DNA of 64,000 nucleotides from Bacillota bacterium (lineage in GTDB: Bacteria; Bacillota; Clostridia; Lachnospirales; Lachnospiraceae). Both the position numbers and the translations under genes were made by a program. This document shows, in pieces, positions 1 through 7,709 of this stretch. Below the pieces are notes generated by a model. It worked only from the letters and a program-made list of their open reading frames with translations, did not search any database and had not been told where the DNA came from. Location of the stretch: the NCBI GenBank assembly GCA_023408815.1, contig JAEYJO010000078.1, positions 32,440-96,439 on the forward strand. The letters run 5' to 3'. Position 1 is the stretch's first letter; every line of letters starts with the position of its first letter.

Positions 1-894
1 CTCTACCGAATGGTGAATCTCAAGCTCAAAGCCCTCATTACATTTCCTGAGAACAACAGATTCTGGCGGTATCTATGGCTTGTTCCCGCCACCTTTTGTC
101 TCTCCTATTATTACAATCTGTACGCTAATGGAGGAATTATCTCTTTTTCTGCTAACCCCAGCAACGTCTTGTTTGCGGTATTTTTTAATTTGGGAGCTCT
201 CTTCGTCACCTATCTCGTTATGCATCTGCTGGGGGAAAGCAACGCTAACCTCAGGCTAAAGGCGGAAAACTATCAGCTCGGCATGCAATCTATGCAGTAC
301 GAGAACTTAAAAGGACGCATGGAAGATGCCCGCAGGGCAAAACACGATTTACGGCAGGTCCTGGCAGTAGTTCAGTCCTATTTAAAGGATGACGACAAGA
401 ACGGATTGTCAGAATACATGCGCCGCTACGAGATCTCTCTTCCTTCAGCTTCTCCCATATCTTATTGCGGGGATTATGCGCTCAATGCCCTTATCGTTTA
501 CTATGCGGATATGGCAGAAGCCAAATATATCCGCTTTGACGCAAAGGTACAATATCCTGACGGCCTGGACATCGCCGATACCGACGCCGCCGTTTTGTTC
601 GGAAATCTTCTGGAAAATGCAGTGGAAGCTTGTATGCGCCAAACGGAAGGGAAGCGCTTCATCTTACTGCACACAAAAGTAATACAAGGCATGCTGGTCA
701 TTACTTTGGATAATTCCTATTCGGGGGCCATAGAAAGATCCGGAGAAGCTTTCCTTTCTTCCAAATCAAAAAGGGAGGGAATCGGCACCTCTTCCATACG
801 AAAAATAGCAAAAAAATATAACGGAACAGCACAGTTCCATTTCGATGATACAAGTTTCCACGCATCGGTTATAGTAAACACGCATATACACTAA
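1..894 (+). CDS. GHKL sensor histidine kinase, 5' end cut by window
   Basis: The frame is open from base 1 (codons Leu-Tyr-Arg precede the first Met at base 10), so the N-terminus lies outside the window. Numbered from that Met: two membrane segments (about 21-40 and 52-74), a coiled linker, then an H-box ARRAKHDLRQ with His112, an N-box FGNLLENAVEAC (Asn199, Asn203) and a G-box GIGTSSI (257-263). This is the AgrC/NatK-like GHKL class that phosphorylates LytTR-type response regulators, usually in response to peptides. Its expected response regulator would lie upstream, outside the window. The LytTR gene at 2775 has no receiver domain and is not the obvious partner. Confidence 0.85.
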   Translation, partial: LYRMVNLKLKALITFPENNRFWRYLWLVPATFCLSYYYNLYANGGIISFSANPSNVLFAVFFNLGALFVTYLVMHLLGESNANLRLKAENYQLGMQSMQYENLKGRMEDARRAKHDLRQVLAVVQSYLKDDDKNGLSEYMRRYEISLPSASPISYCGDYALNALIVYYADMAEAKYIRFDAKVQYPDGLDIADTDAAVLFGNLLENAVEACMRQTEGKRFILLHTKVIQGMLVITLDNSYSGAIERSGEAFLSSKSKREGIGTSSIRKIAKKYNGTAQFHFDDTSFHASVIVNTHIH

Positions 895-933
895 TAATAA
901 GAGAGTGCTCTACATGACTAAAGGAGGATCAAG

Positions 934-1866
934 ATGAATTATAATTTAAAAAAAGGAGATATTGTTGTTTTCAAAGCGGAGGATGACCCGCTTAGTAAAG
1001 CGATTGCATGGTTTACCAAGACCGATGTCTGCCATGCTGCAATGGTTTATTCCGAGGATTCCATCGTAGAGGTAGGTGCCAGTGGCATCGGCGTGCACGA
1101 AATAGGAATATCAGAGGGCGATGAGGTATATGTGATGCGCTTAAATCCCGAGCTTGATGCCGCTCCTCTCATCCGCTCAGCCAACGCTTATTTGGACGCG
1201 AAGGTACGCTATGATTTTCCGGCGCTTTTCATTCTCGCCGGACTGCTCATTTTCAAAAGAATATACCCTTCTTCTCCCCTCATAAAAATAACAGACCTTA
1301 TTTTGTCCTCCGCCTGCTATGCACTGGACAAAATAATAAACAGCATCATCTATCAGGACGACACTCCCGCCATGGTCTGTTCACAGCTTGTTTATCAGAT
1401 TTATTATGACTGCGGCGGCGACTACCGCATCCGCATAGAAAACGGCTGTGTCTTCAACAGTCAAGTAGCGGATGGCGCTCCGGGCTCCATAAGACTCATA
1501 GACCTGGCAAGAGATAACACCTTTACCCCGCCTGTCCTTCCCATGTCCTCTTTTCCGGCAGGTATCGCCATATCCGATGGGCTGATGCAGGAACTTTACG
1601 AGCTGCTCGTCAGCTCCGAACAAGGCTCGGATACCAGCGTGGCACACGTCGGCCTGCTGCCGCAGGAACTGAATAAAACTTTGGCGCTCACAGCAAAATT
1701 CATAGAATTGCTGGAACGCCTTTTAGAAATAACGGGTTATGATATGCCCCTGGAAGCCCTATTCGTGACTCCAGGAGATTTGGTCTATCATGCACAAAAT
1801 TTAAAAAACACGGGAACAGTAAAGCTTACGAGGCTCCACACCTCACGAGATCTCATCTTCAAATAG
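934..1866 (+). CDS. Permuted papain-fold (YiiX/NlpC-P60-like) amidase or peptidase
   Basis: A 310-residue protein starting after a good AAAGGAGG site. The first 60 residues (KKGDIVVFKAED, then a CHAAMV motif with His34) and a later AMVCSQLVYQ motif (Cys149) match the circularly permuted papain-like order, in which His precedes the catalytic Cys, as in YiiX/YaeF/LRAT-type NlpC/P60 relatives. A hydrophobic stretch around 96-107 could be a membrane or substrate-pocket helix. The C-terminal third (about 190-310) is not recognised. Substrate unknown: lipid amides or cell-wall peptides are typical for the superfamily. It follows the kinase gene by 39 bp and may be cotranscribed. Confidence 0.6.
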   Translation: MNYNLKKGDIVVFKAEDDPLSKAIAWFTKTDVCHAAMVYSEDSIVEVGASGIGVHEIGISEGDEVYVMRLNPELDAAPLIRSANAYLDAKVRYDFPALFILAGLLIFKRIYPSSPLIKITDLILSSACYALDKIINSIIYQDDTPAMVCSQLVYQIYYDCGGDYRIRIENGCVFNSQVADGAPGSIRLIDLARDNTFTPPVLPMSSFPAGIAISDGLMQELYELLVSSEQGSDTSVAHVGLLPQELNKTLALTAKFIELLERLLEITGYDMPLEALFVTPGDLVYHAQNLKNTGTVKLTRLHTSRDLIFK

Positions 1867-1871
1867 GCATA

Positions 1872-2240
1872 TCACAGCATATTCTTTTGCTCGGCCTTTT
1901 CAAGACTGGCGCGAATGATTTTCTCATTCTCCTCATCCAATTGGGGAATCTTGGAAATCATTCTGCGTATGTCCCTGCCACATGCCTCCCACTCCTGTTT
2001 CTTTAGCTGGCAGGCTCCATAATTCAGGCGCAGGAATTCCTCTTTTTCCATTTCATCCTTCAGAAATTCCTCATAATAACCTTCTATATTACAAAATATA
2101 GGCCGATTCTCATATATCCTGCAAAGCATCGTCTCCATATCCAGATATCTGCAGATTCCGTCTCCGTCATGAAGCTGCGCCGTTATCTCGTTTTTATCCA
2201 ATCCGATACAGCATAATCCGCATTTGTCACAGTCGAACAT
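1872..2240 (-). CDS. YkgJ-family cysteine-cluster protein
   Basis: A 122-residue protein with N-terminal CDKCGLCC and a later CRYLDMETMLCRIYENRP block followed by FCNIEG. This is the Cys pattern of the YkgJ/UPF0153 putative zinc- or iron-chelating family (Cx2Cx2-3C, then C...C...RP..C). Length fits the family's short members. Start ATG at 2240, preceded by GAGGGG. It converges on the previous gene with 5 bp between the stops. Biochemical role unknown; metal binding is inferred from the Cys pattern only. Confidence 0.75.
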   Translation of the reverse strand: MFDCDKCGLCCIGLDKNEITAQLHDGDGICRYLDMETMLCRIYENRPIFCNIEGYYEEFLKDEMEKEEFLRLNYGACQLKKQEWEACGRDIRRMISKIPQLDEENEKIIRASLEKAEQKNML

Positions 2241-2334
2241 GCGCGCATTCCCCTCTTTCGTTTTTCTTAAATTTCTCCAAATTCAGCGTATCATGTCATT
2301 TATATTAAGTCAACGGTTTTGCGTTCTCCATGGC

Positions 2335-2760
2335 TCATTTCTCCTGCCTTTTGTTGATTTCCTGAATAAGTTTATCCTGCCTTTTTGCACTGCGGAAAAC
2401 AGAACTGTAATAAATAAAAGCTCCGATAATATAAGGAATCGTAAAGCTGACTATGATATCCTCATAACCGCCTTCACTTATCTCACTGAAAAAGCTCGAA
2501 ATAAATACGAACAAGAGCACCAGTCCCATTGCGATGATATATTGAACGATAATCATAACAATCGGCGGCCACTCATCGAACAAATGATGAATGGAAAGCA
2601 CCAGTACAGCGATGGTACATAAAAGCAGCATGGCTAACGAATTGTAATGGCTGCCGGAATCTTTTCCTCTCAGTAAATCCAAAATCACATTCACTATGGA
2701 TAATATCGTATAGCTGATACAAATAGAAATTGGTATTTCAATCCCTTTTAATATTTTCAT
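2335..2760 (-). CDS. DUF3021 membrane protein paired with LytTR regulator
   Basis: About 141 residues with four hydrophobic helices (near 8-30, 45-62, 68-93 and 106-125 of the ATG-start form) and a charged Lys/Arg/Gln-rich C-terminus. This is the DUF3021 layout. The ATG at 2760 is preferred over a TTG at 2766 because AGGAG sits 7 nt upstream of it. The gene lies 14 bp downstream of a stand-alone LytTR DNA-binding protein. DUF3021/LytTR pairs are common in Firmicutes, where the membrane protein is thought to control or anchor the regulator. That role is inferred from the pairing. Confidence 0.75.
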   Translation of the reverse strand: MKILKGIEIPISICISYTILSIVNVILDLLRGKDSGSHYNSLAMLLLCTIAVLVLSIHHLFDEWPPIVMIIVQYIIAMGLVLLFVFISSFFSEISEGGYEDIIVSFTIPYIIGAFIYYSSVFRSAKRQDKLIQEINKRQEK

Positions 2761-2774
2761 CTTCAAGCTCCTTC

Positions 2775-3227
2775 CTACACCGATTTCCTGATTTCCTGCA
2801 AGTATTCTTCAAATGTCCTTTTATACCCCCTATTTATCTGAAGCCTTTCACCGTTTTTCAAAATGGCACTGATTCTCATATTAGGTTCCGGCTTTATTCT
2901 TTTTATCTTATAAATATTCACCAGATTAGATTTATTAATGCGGATGAATCCAAAGGGCTTCAATTCTTCTTCCAGTAAGGAAAGCGTCTTTGCTACCTGA
3001 TAAGTGGTGTCTGCCGTATAGGCGAAGGTCCTCCGGTCTACCGTATCAAAGTAATAAATATCTTCCGTCTCCAGAAGAACTTTCTCCTCCTCCGCCATTC
3101 CGTACAAAACCGGCCTTTCCTTTTGGACAATGGATATGATCTGTTTCACAGCGGGCGTCATTTTTGCATAATAAATATCAATTCTCTCTTCGCCTTCCTT
3201 TGCCTTCTTTAGGTTTAAAACAAACAT
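2775..3227 (-). CDS. Stand-alone LytTR DNA-binding regulator
   Basis: A 150-residue protein without a receiver domain. The C-terminal hundred residues form a LytTR domain: an EDIYYFDTVDRRTFAY strand region, LEEELKPFGFIRINKSNLVN, then IKRIKPEPN and LKNGERLQINRGYK. The N-terminal about 45 residues form an unassigned alpha/beta segment. The ATG at 3227 is preceded by GGGAGG. It heads an operon with the DUF3021 gene, a pair that usually regulates its own promoter or a nearby transporter. Two copies of the same 11-mer lie just upstream (separate entry). Confidence 0.85.
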   Translation of the reverse strand: MFVLNLKKAKEGEERIDIYYAKMTPAVKQIISIVQKERPVLYGMAEEEKVLLETEDIYYFDTVDRRTFAYTADTTYQVAKTLSLLEEELKPFGFIRINKSNLVNIYKIKRIKPEPNMRISAILKNGERLQINRGYKRTFEEYLQEIRKSV

Positions 3228-3239
3228 ATGCCTCCCTCA

Positions 3240-3295
3240 CGGTCCTGTTCCTTAAGAGTCTTACTCTTCCATCCTTCCCTTAAGCGGTCCTGTTC
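3240..3295 (-). promoter_or_regulatory. Pair of 11-bp direct repeats upstream of the LytTR gene
   Basis: The 11-mer CGGTCCTGTTC (plus strand) occurs at 3240-3250 and again at 3285-3295, start to start 45 bp, in the short 5' region of the LytTR/DUF3021 operon. LytTR proteins bind paired direct repeats, usually about 20 bp apart, so the repeat is suggestive but the spacing is unusual. One copy lies so close to the start codon that it would be inside the mRNA leader. Confidence 0.3.
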
Positions 3296-3313
3296 TCTTT
3301 ACTTCCTCTCAAA

Positions 3314-4276
3314 CTATTCTTCCAAAAATGAAAAAACAGCTTCTTCATATTCCTTAGGATAATCGATAATGCCTTTTACATGTTCACTATCAAAATAGCA
3401 TATCTTCTTCTCCTCTGCCACTATATTTGTGTACATCTGCTCCGCTGTTCCATCAGATACCATCACATCCCGTGACATTTGCAGAAGCAAGGTATCGACA
3501 TAATTCTCTTTCATTTTCTCACAGGCATCTGCATCGTCAAATCCAAATCCATAAAAATGTTTCAAATACCAATCTCCGCATGCAACTACATAATCTTCAG
3601 GTATTCCTTCTGTTTCCATCTCTCTCCACACACCAAGAAACATACTCTTCATACTGTCGAAACAGGAATCCAGAATTACAGCATCCACATTCTCCCTCGC
3701 ATGCTCCGTTGCCGCGTAGAGGGCCACCGTAGCTGCTCCCATCGACTGCCCGTGTACCACGACTTTTGAGGATAACAGCTCATTCTTCGCATATCGGACT
3801 GCAGCTTCCACATCCAGCTTCTCAAAGTATCCAAAGCTTACTTTATCATCCTGAGAGTCTCCAGAGGCCCTTTGATCGATGGCGATCACATTCCATCCGT
3901 TCTTCAAATAAATCTCCGCGACCGGATACGTACTCACACGATCTCCCCCTACCCCATGCACGAGAATCGCCGTGTTCTCCCTCTTTTCATCCGCGAAAAC
4001 CGCCATAGGCACATCATTCCCGTCCTCCGCCGCCACCACGGCCATTTCAGGTGAATACTGCTCATTAAATCTGCTCAAATCATATCCCCAGATTTCCAAC
4101 TGCTTTACGCTATTCCCCTTCGTATCATTTCCTGCATTCATATAAAGAAGCCCCTCTGCCACCTGCTTCCCCACATATATGCTGAATATGACACAAACGG
4201 CAATCACAATTGTCAATATTCCTCCTATGATGATTCCTGCTCTTTTACCTATTCCTTTTTTCATCTTCATTCCCAT
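3314..4276 (-). CDS. Membrane-anchored alpha/beta hydrolase
   Basis: 320 residues. The start at 4276 is chosen because GGAGA lies 5 nt upstream; an in-frame ATG at 4426 would add 50 residues overlapping a repeat-like region. An N-terminal basic stretch and hydrophobic helix (about 12-35) form a signal anchor. The hydrolase core shows LVHGVGG (oxyanion), VHGQSMGA with the nucleophile Ser, an acidic residue in SRDVMVSD and a C-terminal His in DSEHVKG. It resembles the YqkD/BAAT-like and acetyl-esterase-type extracellular hydrolases of Firmicutes. Substrate is not predictable. Confidence 0.8.
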   Translation of the reverse strand: MGMKMKKGIGKRAGIIIGGILTIVIAVCVIFSIYVGKQVAEGLLYMNAGNDTKGNSVKQLEIWGYDLSRFNEQYSPEMAVVAAEDGNDVPMAVFADEKRENTAILVHGVGGDRVSTYPVAEIYLKNGWNVIAIDQRASGDSQDDKVSFGYFEKLDVEAAVRYAKNELLSSKVVVHGQSMGAATVALYAATEHARENVDAVILDSCFDSMKSMFLGVWREMETEGIPEDYVVACGDWYLKHFYGFGFDDADACEKMKENYVDTLLLQMSRDVMVSDGTAEQMYTNIVAEEKKICYFDSEHVKGIIDYPKEYEEAVFSFLEE

Positions 4277-4300
4277 ATGTTCTCCTTCATTCTTACCAAG

Positions 4301-4420
4301 GCGTGTCTGTATACCGCAAAGTGAAGCGTTTAGAGCGGTGCAATGAGTTTTCAGACACACCCCGGTTAATCCGTATGATACCTGCGGACTGTTCTGCACT
4401 TTGTGCTCACACAATCCTTG
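4301..4420. repeat. Composite hairpin repeat upstream of the hydrolase gene
   Basis: GTGTCTG (4303-4309) and CAGACAC (4352-4358) enclose a nested ACCGC/GCGGT stem. A separate 32-bp hairpin follows at 4386-4417, with the core GCACTTTGTGC and the end ACAATCC. That 32-bp unit recurs at 53,308-53,339 with 27 of 32 bases identical, so it is a dispersed element rather than local sequence. Confidence 0.5.
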
Positions 4421-4525
4421 AAACATTCGAAATCCGCCCTGATCGGGCTGCTTTCATTATATCTATAAAAATGAAAAAAACATGGATTCGTGCATATCCT
4501 GCACTCCTCCATGTATAAACTGCAT

Positions 4526-7204
4526 TTACTGCCGGTCCAGCCCTTCCATTTCTCCTGTCGCATCCTCCGGGAGAGAATCGAAAAGATAATTCTTCTCCTT
4601 CGGCTGCTTATTTGAATAATCCTCTTTTATTTTCTTATTAGCCGCCTCTATTTCCTCACGCAATTCCCGGGCAGAGAGAAGGTAACAGCCCTGTCCTCTG
4701 ATAATTATCTGCTCCAGCCCGTCTGAGGTAGCTACCGTCACCTTATATTTTTTCCCGTTCTCATGAGCGAATTTCTCGATATACATGTCCGCTGTCTCAG
4801 CCTCCTTCGTATAGACAACACGAATATTATGATAAGTCAATATTTCCGTATCATGCCCCTTTACCCGATAGGCATCGAATACTACTATGAGCTTGCATCT
4901 TTTAATCGCCTGATAATTACAAAGAATATCCATAAGCTTCCCTCTGGCGCCGTCGATGCTCACCATAGCCAACTCCTTCAAGTCCTCCCACGCAAATATC
5001 ACATTATAGCCGTCTACCAGCAAATATTCCTCCTTCGGCTCCTGCTTGTTCCATTCGTAAACGGTAGGAGAAGAAGGCACTTCATGTCTCATTTCTCCAC
5101 TCTTAACGCTTCTTCGAAAGCCTCGCCGGACATCATCCTTGCCCTTTTTGTTGGCGTAAAGAACTCTCTCCAGGATAGCGTCCACTTCTTCCGTTCCTAT
5201 CCATCTTTCCTCTTTTTCTGCCGCAGTCGTTTTTCTTACGCCTTCACTCTCCGCTTCCTTCTCCTGACCTTGCAGGACACTTTGCACGTGCATGTATTCC
5301 TTAACCCTATCCCAGCTCACCGTAAATCCTGCTCCATGAGCGCAGAATACAGAACCCGTAGGATTCTCAATATCCTTCTCCGAATCATATCCCGCTTTTT
5401 CTATGACTTCTTCTGCATTATGGCAGGGAGCATATCCCGTCACCGTACAGGACAGCCTTCCGCAGCCCTTGGTATAGGCGGTTACCTCTTTGGAATAGTC
5501 CTGCATTGTAATGACGGGAGCAATTCCGGTCAAAACTGCGATCTCCCCTTCGGACTGAGGCGGCCCGAAGGTACCGCACATTTTCTCAATATCCGTCATA
5601 GCTCGTCCTACCATCTTTTCCGGCACTTCCAGGCGAAATTCATAATACGGCTCCAGCAGCACGGACTGTGCTTCCTTCAGCCCCTGACGCAAGGCCCGGT
5701 AGGTAGCTTGCCTGAAATCACCGCCTTCCGTATGTTTTTGATGTGCCCTTCCCGCAACCAATGTGATTTTTATATCCGAGATTCCCGCACCGGTCAAAAC
5801 TCCCTTATGCTCTTTCTCCTCCAGATGTGTCAATACCAAACGCTGCCAGTTCCTATCCAATAAGTCTTCGCTGCAATCTGTGTCAAAGCGAAGCCCGCTT
5901 CCGGTCTCCCCAGGCTCTAACAGCAAATGGACCTCCGCATAGTGTCTTAAGGGTTCGAAATGCCCTACCCCTTCCACTCTGTTTGCAATGGTTTCTTTAT
6001 ACACGATATTTCCTGTACCGAATTCGACTGCTACTCCAAACCGTTCCCTTATAAGGCTTTTTAATATTTCGGTCTGTACTTCTCCCATAAGCTTGGCTTG
6101 TATTTCCTTTAATGTTTCGTCGAATACAATATGAAGCTGAGGATCCTCTTCCTCTAATTGACGAAGCTTAGGCAGCATCACCGTCGTATCGCAGTCCTGC
6201 GGCAGATCGATCCGGTAGGTAAGCACCGGTTCCAACACCGGCTGGGCAGATGCCTCCGAGATTCCCAAACCTTCACCGGGGCGTGTCTTGCTAAGGCCGG
6301 TCACCGCACAAATGCAACCCGCTTGCACCTCCTCCGAAGTTCTATACTTTTCGCCGGAATAAATGCGGATCTGATTGACCTTTTCCTCCCAAGGCTCTCC
6401 GTTTTGACGCCCTGAAAGCACCTCTCTTGTCCGCAGGCTTCCTCCCGTAAGCTTCATAAAAGTAAGACGGTTTCCCTGCTCGTCCCGGGCAATCTTAAAA
6501 ACCTTCGCACCGAAAACGTCAGCGTACTTTGGAGAAGATGTATAGACTTCTATTCCCTGCAGAAACTCCTTTACCCTGTCCAGCTTCAGCGCCGAGCCGA
6601 AATAACAGGGGAATAGCTTCCTCTCCAGAATGAGTCTCCTTATCTCCTCCGTCTCCACCCTTCCCAGTTCCAGAAACTGATTCAGCGCGTTCTCGTCAGT
6701 CATCGCTATATTTTCATAAAATGCTTCCGCCTCCTCCTCGAAGCAGATACAGCTCTCCTCCAGACGACTCTTAAGCTCTTTCAGAATCTTCTCCTTATCC
6801 GCCGCGTTCTGGTCCATCTTATTGATAAACAAAAATGTGGGAATCTGATATTTCCTAAGCAGACGCCATAAAGTCTGCGTATGTCCCTGCACACCATCTG
6901 CCCCGCTTATGACGAGTATCGCATAATCCAGCACTTGCAGTGTTCTCTCCATCTCCGCAGAAAAATCTACATGCCCCGGCGTATCCAGGAGAGTGAGGCG
7001 CATATCCTTAAGCTCAAGTACCGCCTGCTTGGAAAATATAGTAATTCCCCGCTCCCGCTCCAAAGCAAAAGTGTCCAAAAAAGCATCCTTGTTATCCACT
7101 CTTCCCAGCTTTCTTATACTGCCGCTTTCGTATAGCAGCGCCTCCGATAAAGTAGTCTTTCCCGCATCCACATGTGCCAAAATTCCAATTACCAATTCTT
7201 TCAT
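4526..7204 (-). CDS. TetM-like ribosomal GTPase fused to a YacP/Rae1-type NYN ribonuclease
   Basis: 892 residues. The N-terminal about 650 residues are an EF-G/TetM-family factor with GTPase motifs AHVDAGKTT, DTPGHVDF, NKMD and FGSAL. EF-G-like domains II-V follow, including an elongation domain around RAMTDIEKMCGTFGPPQ. After a charged linker (about 655-725), residues 726-860 are a complete YacP-like NYN domain: LLVDGYNVI, VVFDAYRVKG, EAETADMYIEK and VATSDGLEQ supply the conserved acidic residues. B. subtilis Rae1 (YacP) is an mRNA endonuclease acting in the ribosomal A site, where TetM/EF-G also bind, so the fusion joins two A-site activities. Tetracycline resistance is possible but not shown. 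The upstream ribosome site is weak (GGAAA). Confidence 0.9.
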   Translation of the reverse strand: MKELVIGILAHVDAGKTTLSEALLYESGSIRKLGRVDNKDAFLDTFALERERGITIFSKQAVLELKDMRLTLLDTPGHVDFSAEMERTLQVLDYAILVISGADGVQGHTQTLWRLLRKYQIPTFLFINKMDQNAADKEKILKELKSRLEESCICFEEEAEAFYENIAMTDENALNQFLELGRVETEEIRRLILERKLFPCYFGSALKLDRVKEFLQGIEVYTSSPKYADVFGAKVFKIARDEQGNRLTFMKLTGGSLRTREVLSGRQNGEPWEEKVNQIRIYSGEKYRTSEEVQAGCICAVTGLSKTRPGEGLGISEASAQPVLEPVLTYRIDLPQDCDTTVMLPKLRQLEEEDPQLHIVFDETLKEIQAKLMGEVQTEILKSLIRERFGVAVEFGTGNIVYKETIANRVEGVGHFEPLRHYAEVHLLLEPGETGSGLRFDTDCSEDLLDRNWQRLVLTHLEEKEHKGVLTGAGISDIKITLVAGRAHQKHTEGGDFRQATYRALRQGLKEAQSVLLEPYYEFRLEVPEKMVGRAMTDIEKMCGTFGPPQSEGEIAVLTGIAPVITMQDYSKEVTAYTKGCGRLSCTVTGYAPCHNAEEVIEKAGYDSEKDIENPTGSVFCAHGAGFTVSWDRVKEYMHVQSVLQGQEKEAESEGVRKTTAAEKEERWIGTEEVDAILERVLYANKKGKDDVRRGFRRSVKSGEMRHEVPSSPTVYEWNKQEPKEEYLLVDGYNVIFAWEDLKELAMVSIDGARGKLMDILCNYQAIKRCKLIVVFDAYRVKGHDTEILTYHNIRVVYTKEAETADMYIEKFAHENGKKYKVTVATSDGLEQIIIRGQGCYLLSARELREEIEAANKKIKEDYSNKQPKEKNYLFDSLPEDATGEMEGLDRQ

Positions 7205-7369
7205 TGTGTTTTCCGTTCTTTATTCTATGATATGATTGCAAACTAATTATTATAGAACAAAAGTGTGCTTCGCACACTCACACCGCCCAATACTTCGGCA
7301 GCACAGCTTTTGTTCCGCGCGCGAAGCTGCGCATCGCTTTTTATGTAATAGGAGCATTTTCCTATTACG
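7205..7369. other. Gene-free stretch with hairpins
   Basis: No coding sequence is seen. It holds GTGTGC/GCACAC-type short hairpins, an inverted pair GAACAAAAG (7255-7263) and CTTTTGTTC (7307-7315), and a stem GTAATAGG (7344-7351) / CCTATTAC (7361-7368) directly abutting the palindromic element that starts at 7370. Confidence 0.6.
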
Positions 7370-7654
7370 ATTAGGGTGTCAAAAGGTCCTTTATAAATAC
7401 ATTCTGGTCAATATGACCAAAACAAAAAGAATGACTGCGCCTATGTAAATATTTAGAAGTTCTTTCTCTGGATATTTGAGCCATAACAGAAAACAAAACT
7501 GTTTGAGCGCAGCGAGTTTTTTGTTTTCTGGCATGTTTGGCGCGAATAGACTGAGAATTAGAACTTCTTATATATTGGAATTCGGAGCAGGAGTCTTTTT
7601 GTTTTGAGCATATTGCCTAGAGACGTTCGTAAAAGGACCTTTTGACACCCTAAT
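7370..7654. mobile_element. 285-bp palindromic, MITE-like element (full copy)
   Basis: Ends are a 23-bp terminal inverted repeat starting ATTAGGGTGTCAAAAGG (7370-7392 and 7632-7654). The interior is imperfectly palindromic, with a central hairpin AGAAAACAAAA / TTTTTGTTTTCT near 7490-7530. No transposase frame is present. The right half (about 7511-7654) recurs almost unchanged and inverted at 63,848-64,000, proving it is a dispersed repeat. It behaves like a miniature inverted-repeat element mobilised in trans or a large REP-type palindrome. Confidence 0.75.
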
Positions 7655-7709
7655 CCTTATTAGGAAAGTACGTCCTTGTCCATTCTGGAAAAGAAAGGGG
7701 AGATATAGT

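Noticed and set aside
4763..5863. Long plus-strand frame of 366 codons inside the TetM/NYN gene
   Set aside because: It is the antisense shadow of a clearly conserved minus-strand GTPase; composition is Ser/Leu/Arg-rich and no family motif is seen.
4526..7204. Naming the gene tetracycline resistance (tetM/O/W)
   Set aside because: The GTPase is divergent, has a linker and nuclease domain, and is not on a recognisable mobile element; resistance cannot be claimed.
7370..7654. Small ORFs (minus strand) covering the palindromic element
   Set aside because: They run through the inverted repeat arms, have no ribosome site and no recognisable product.
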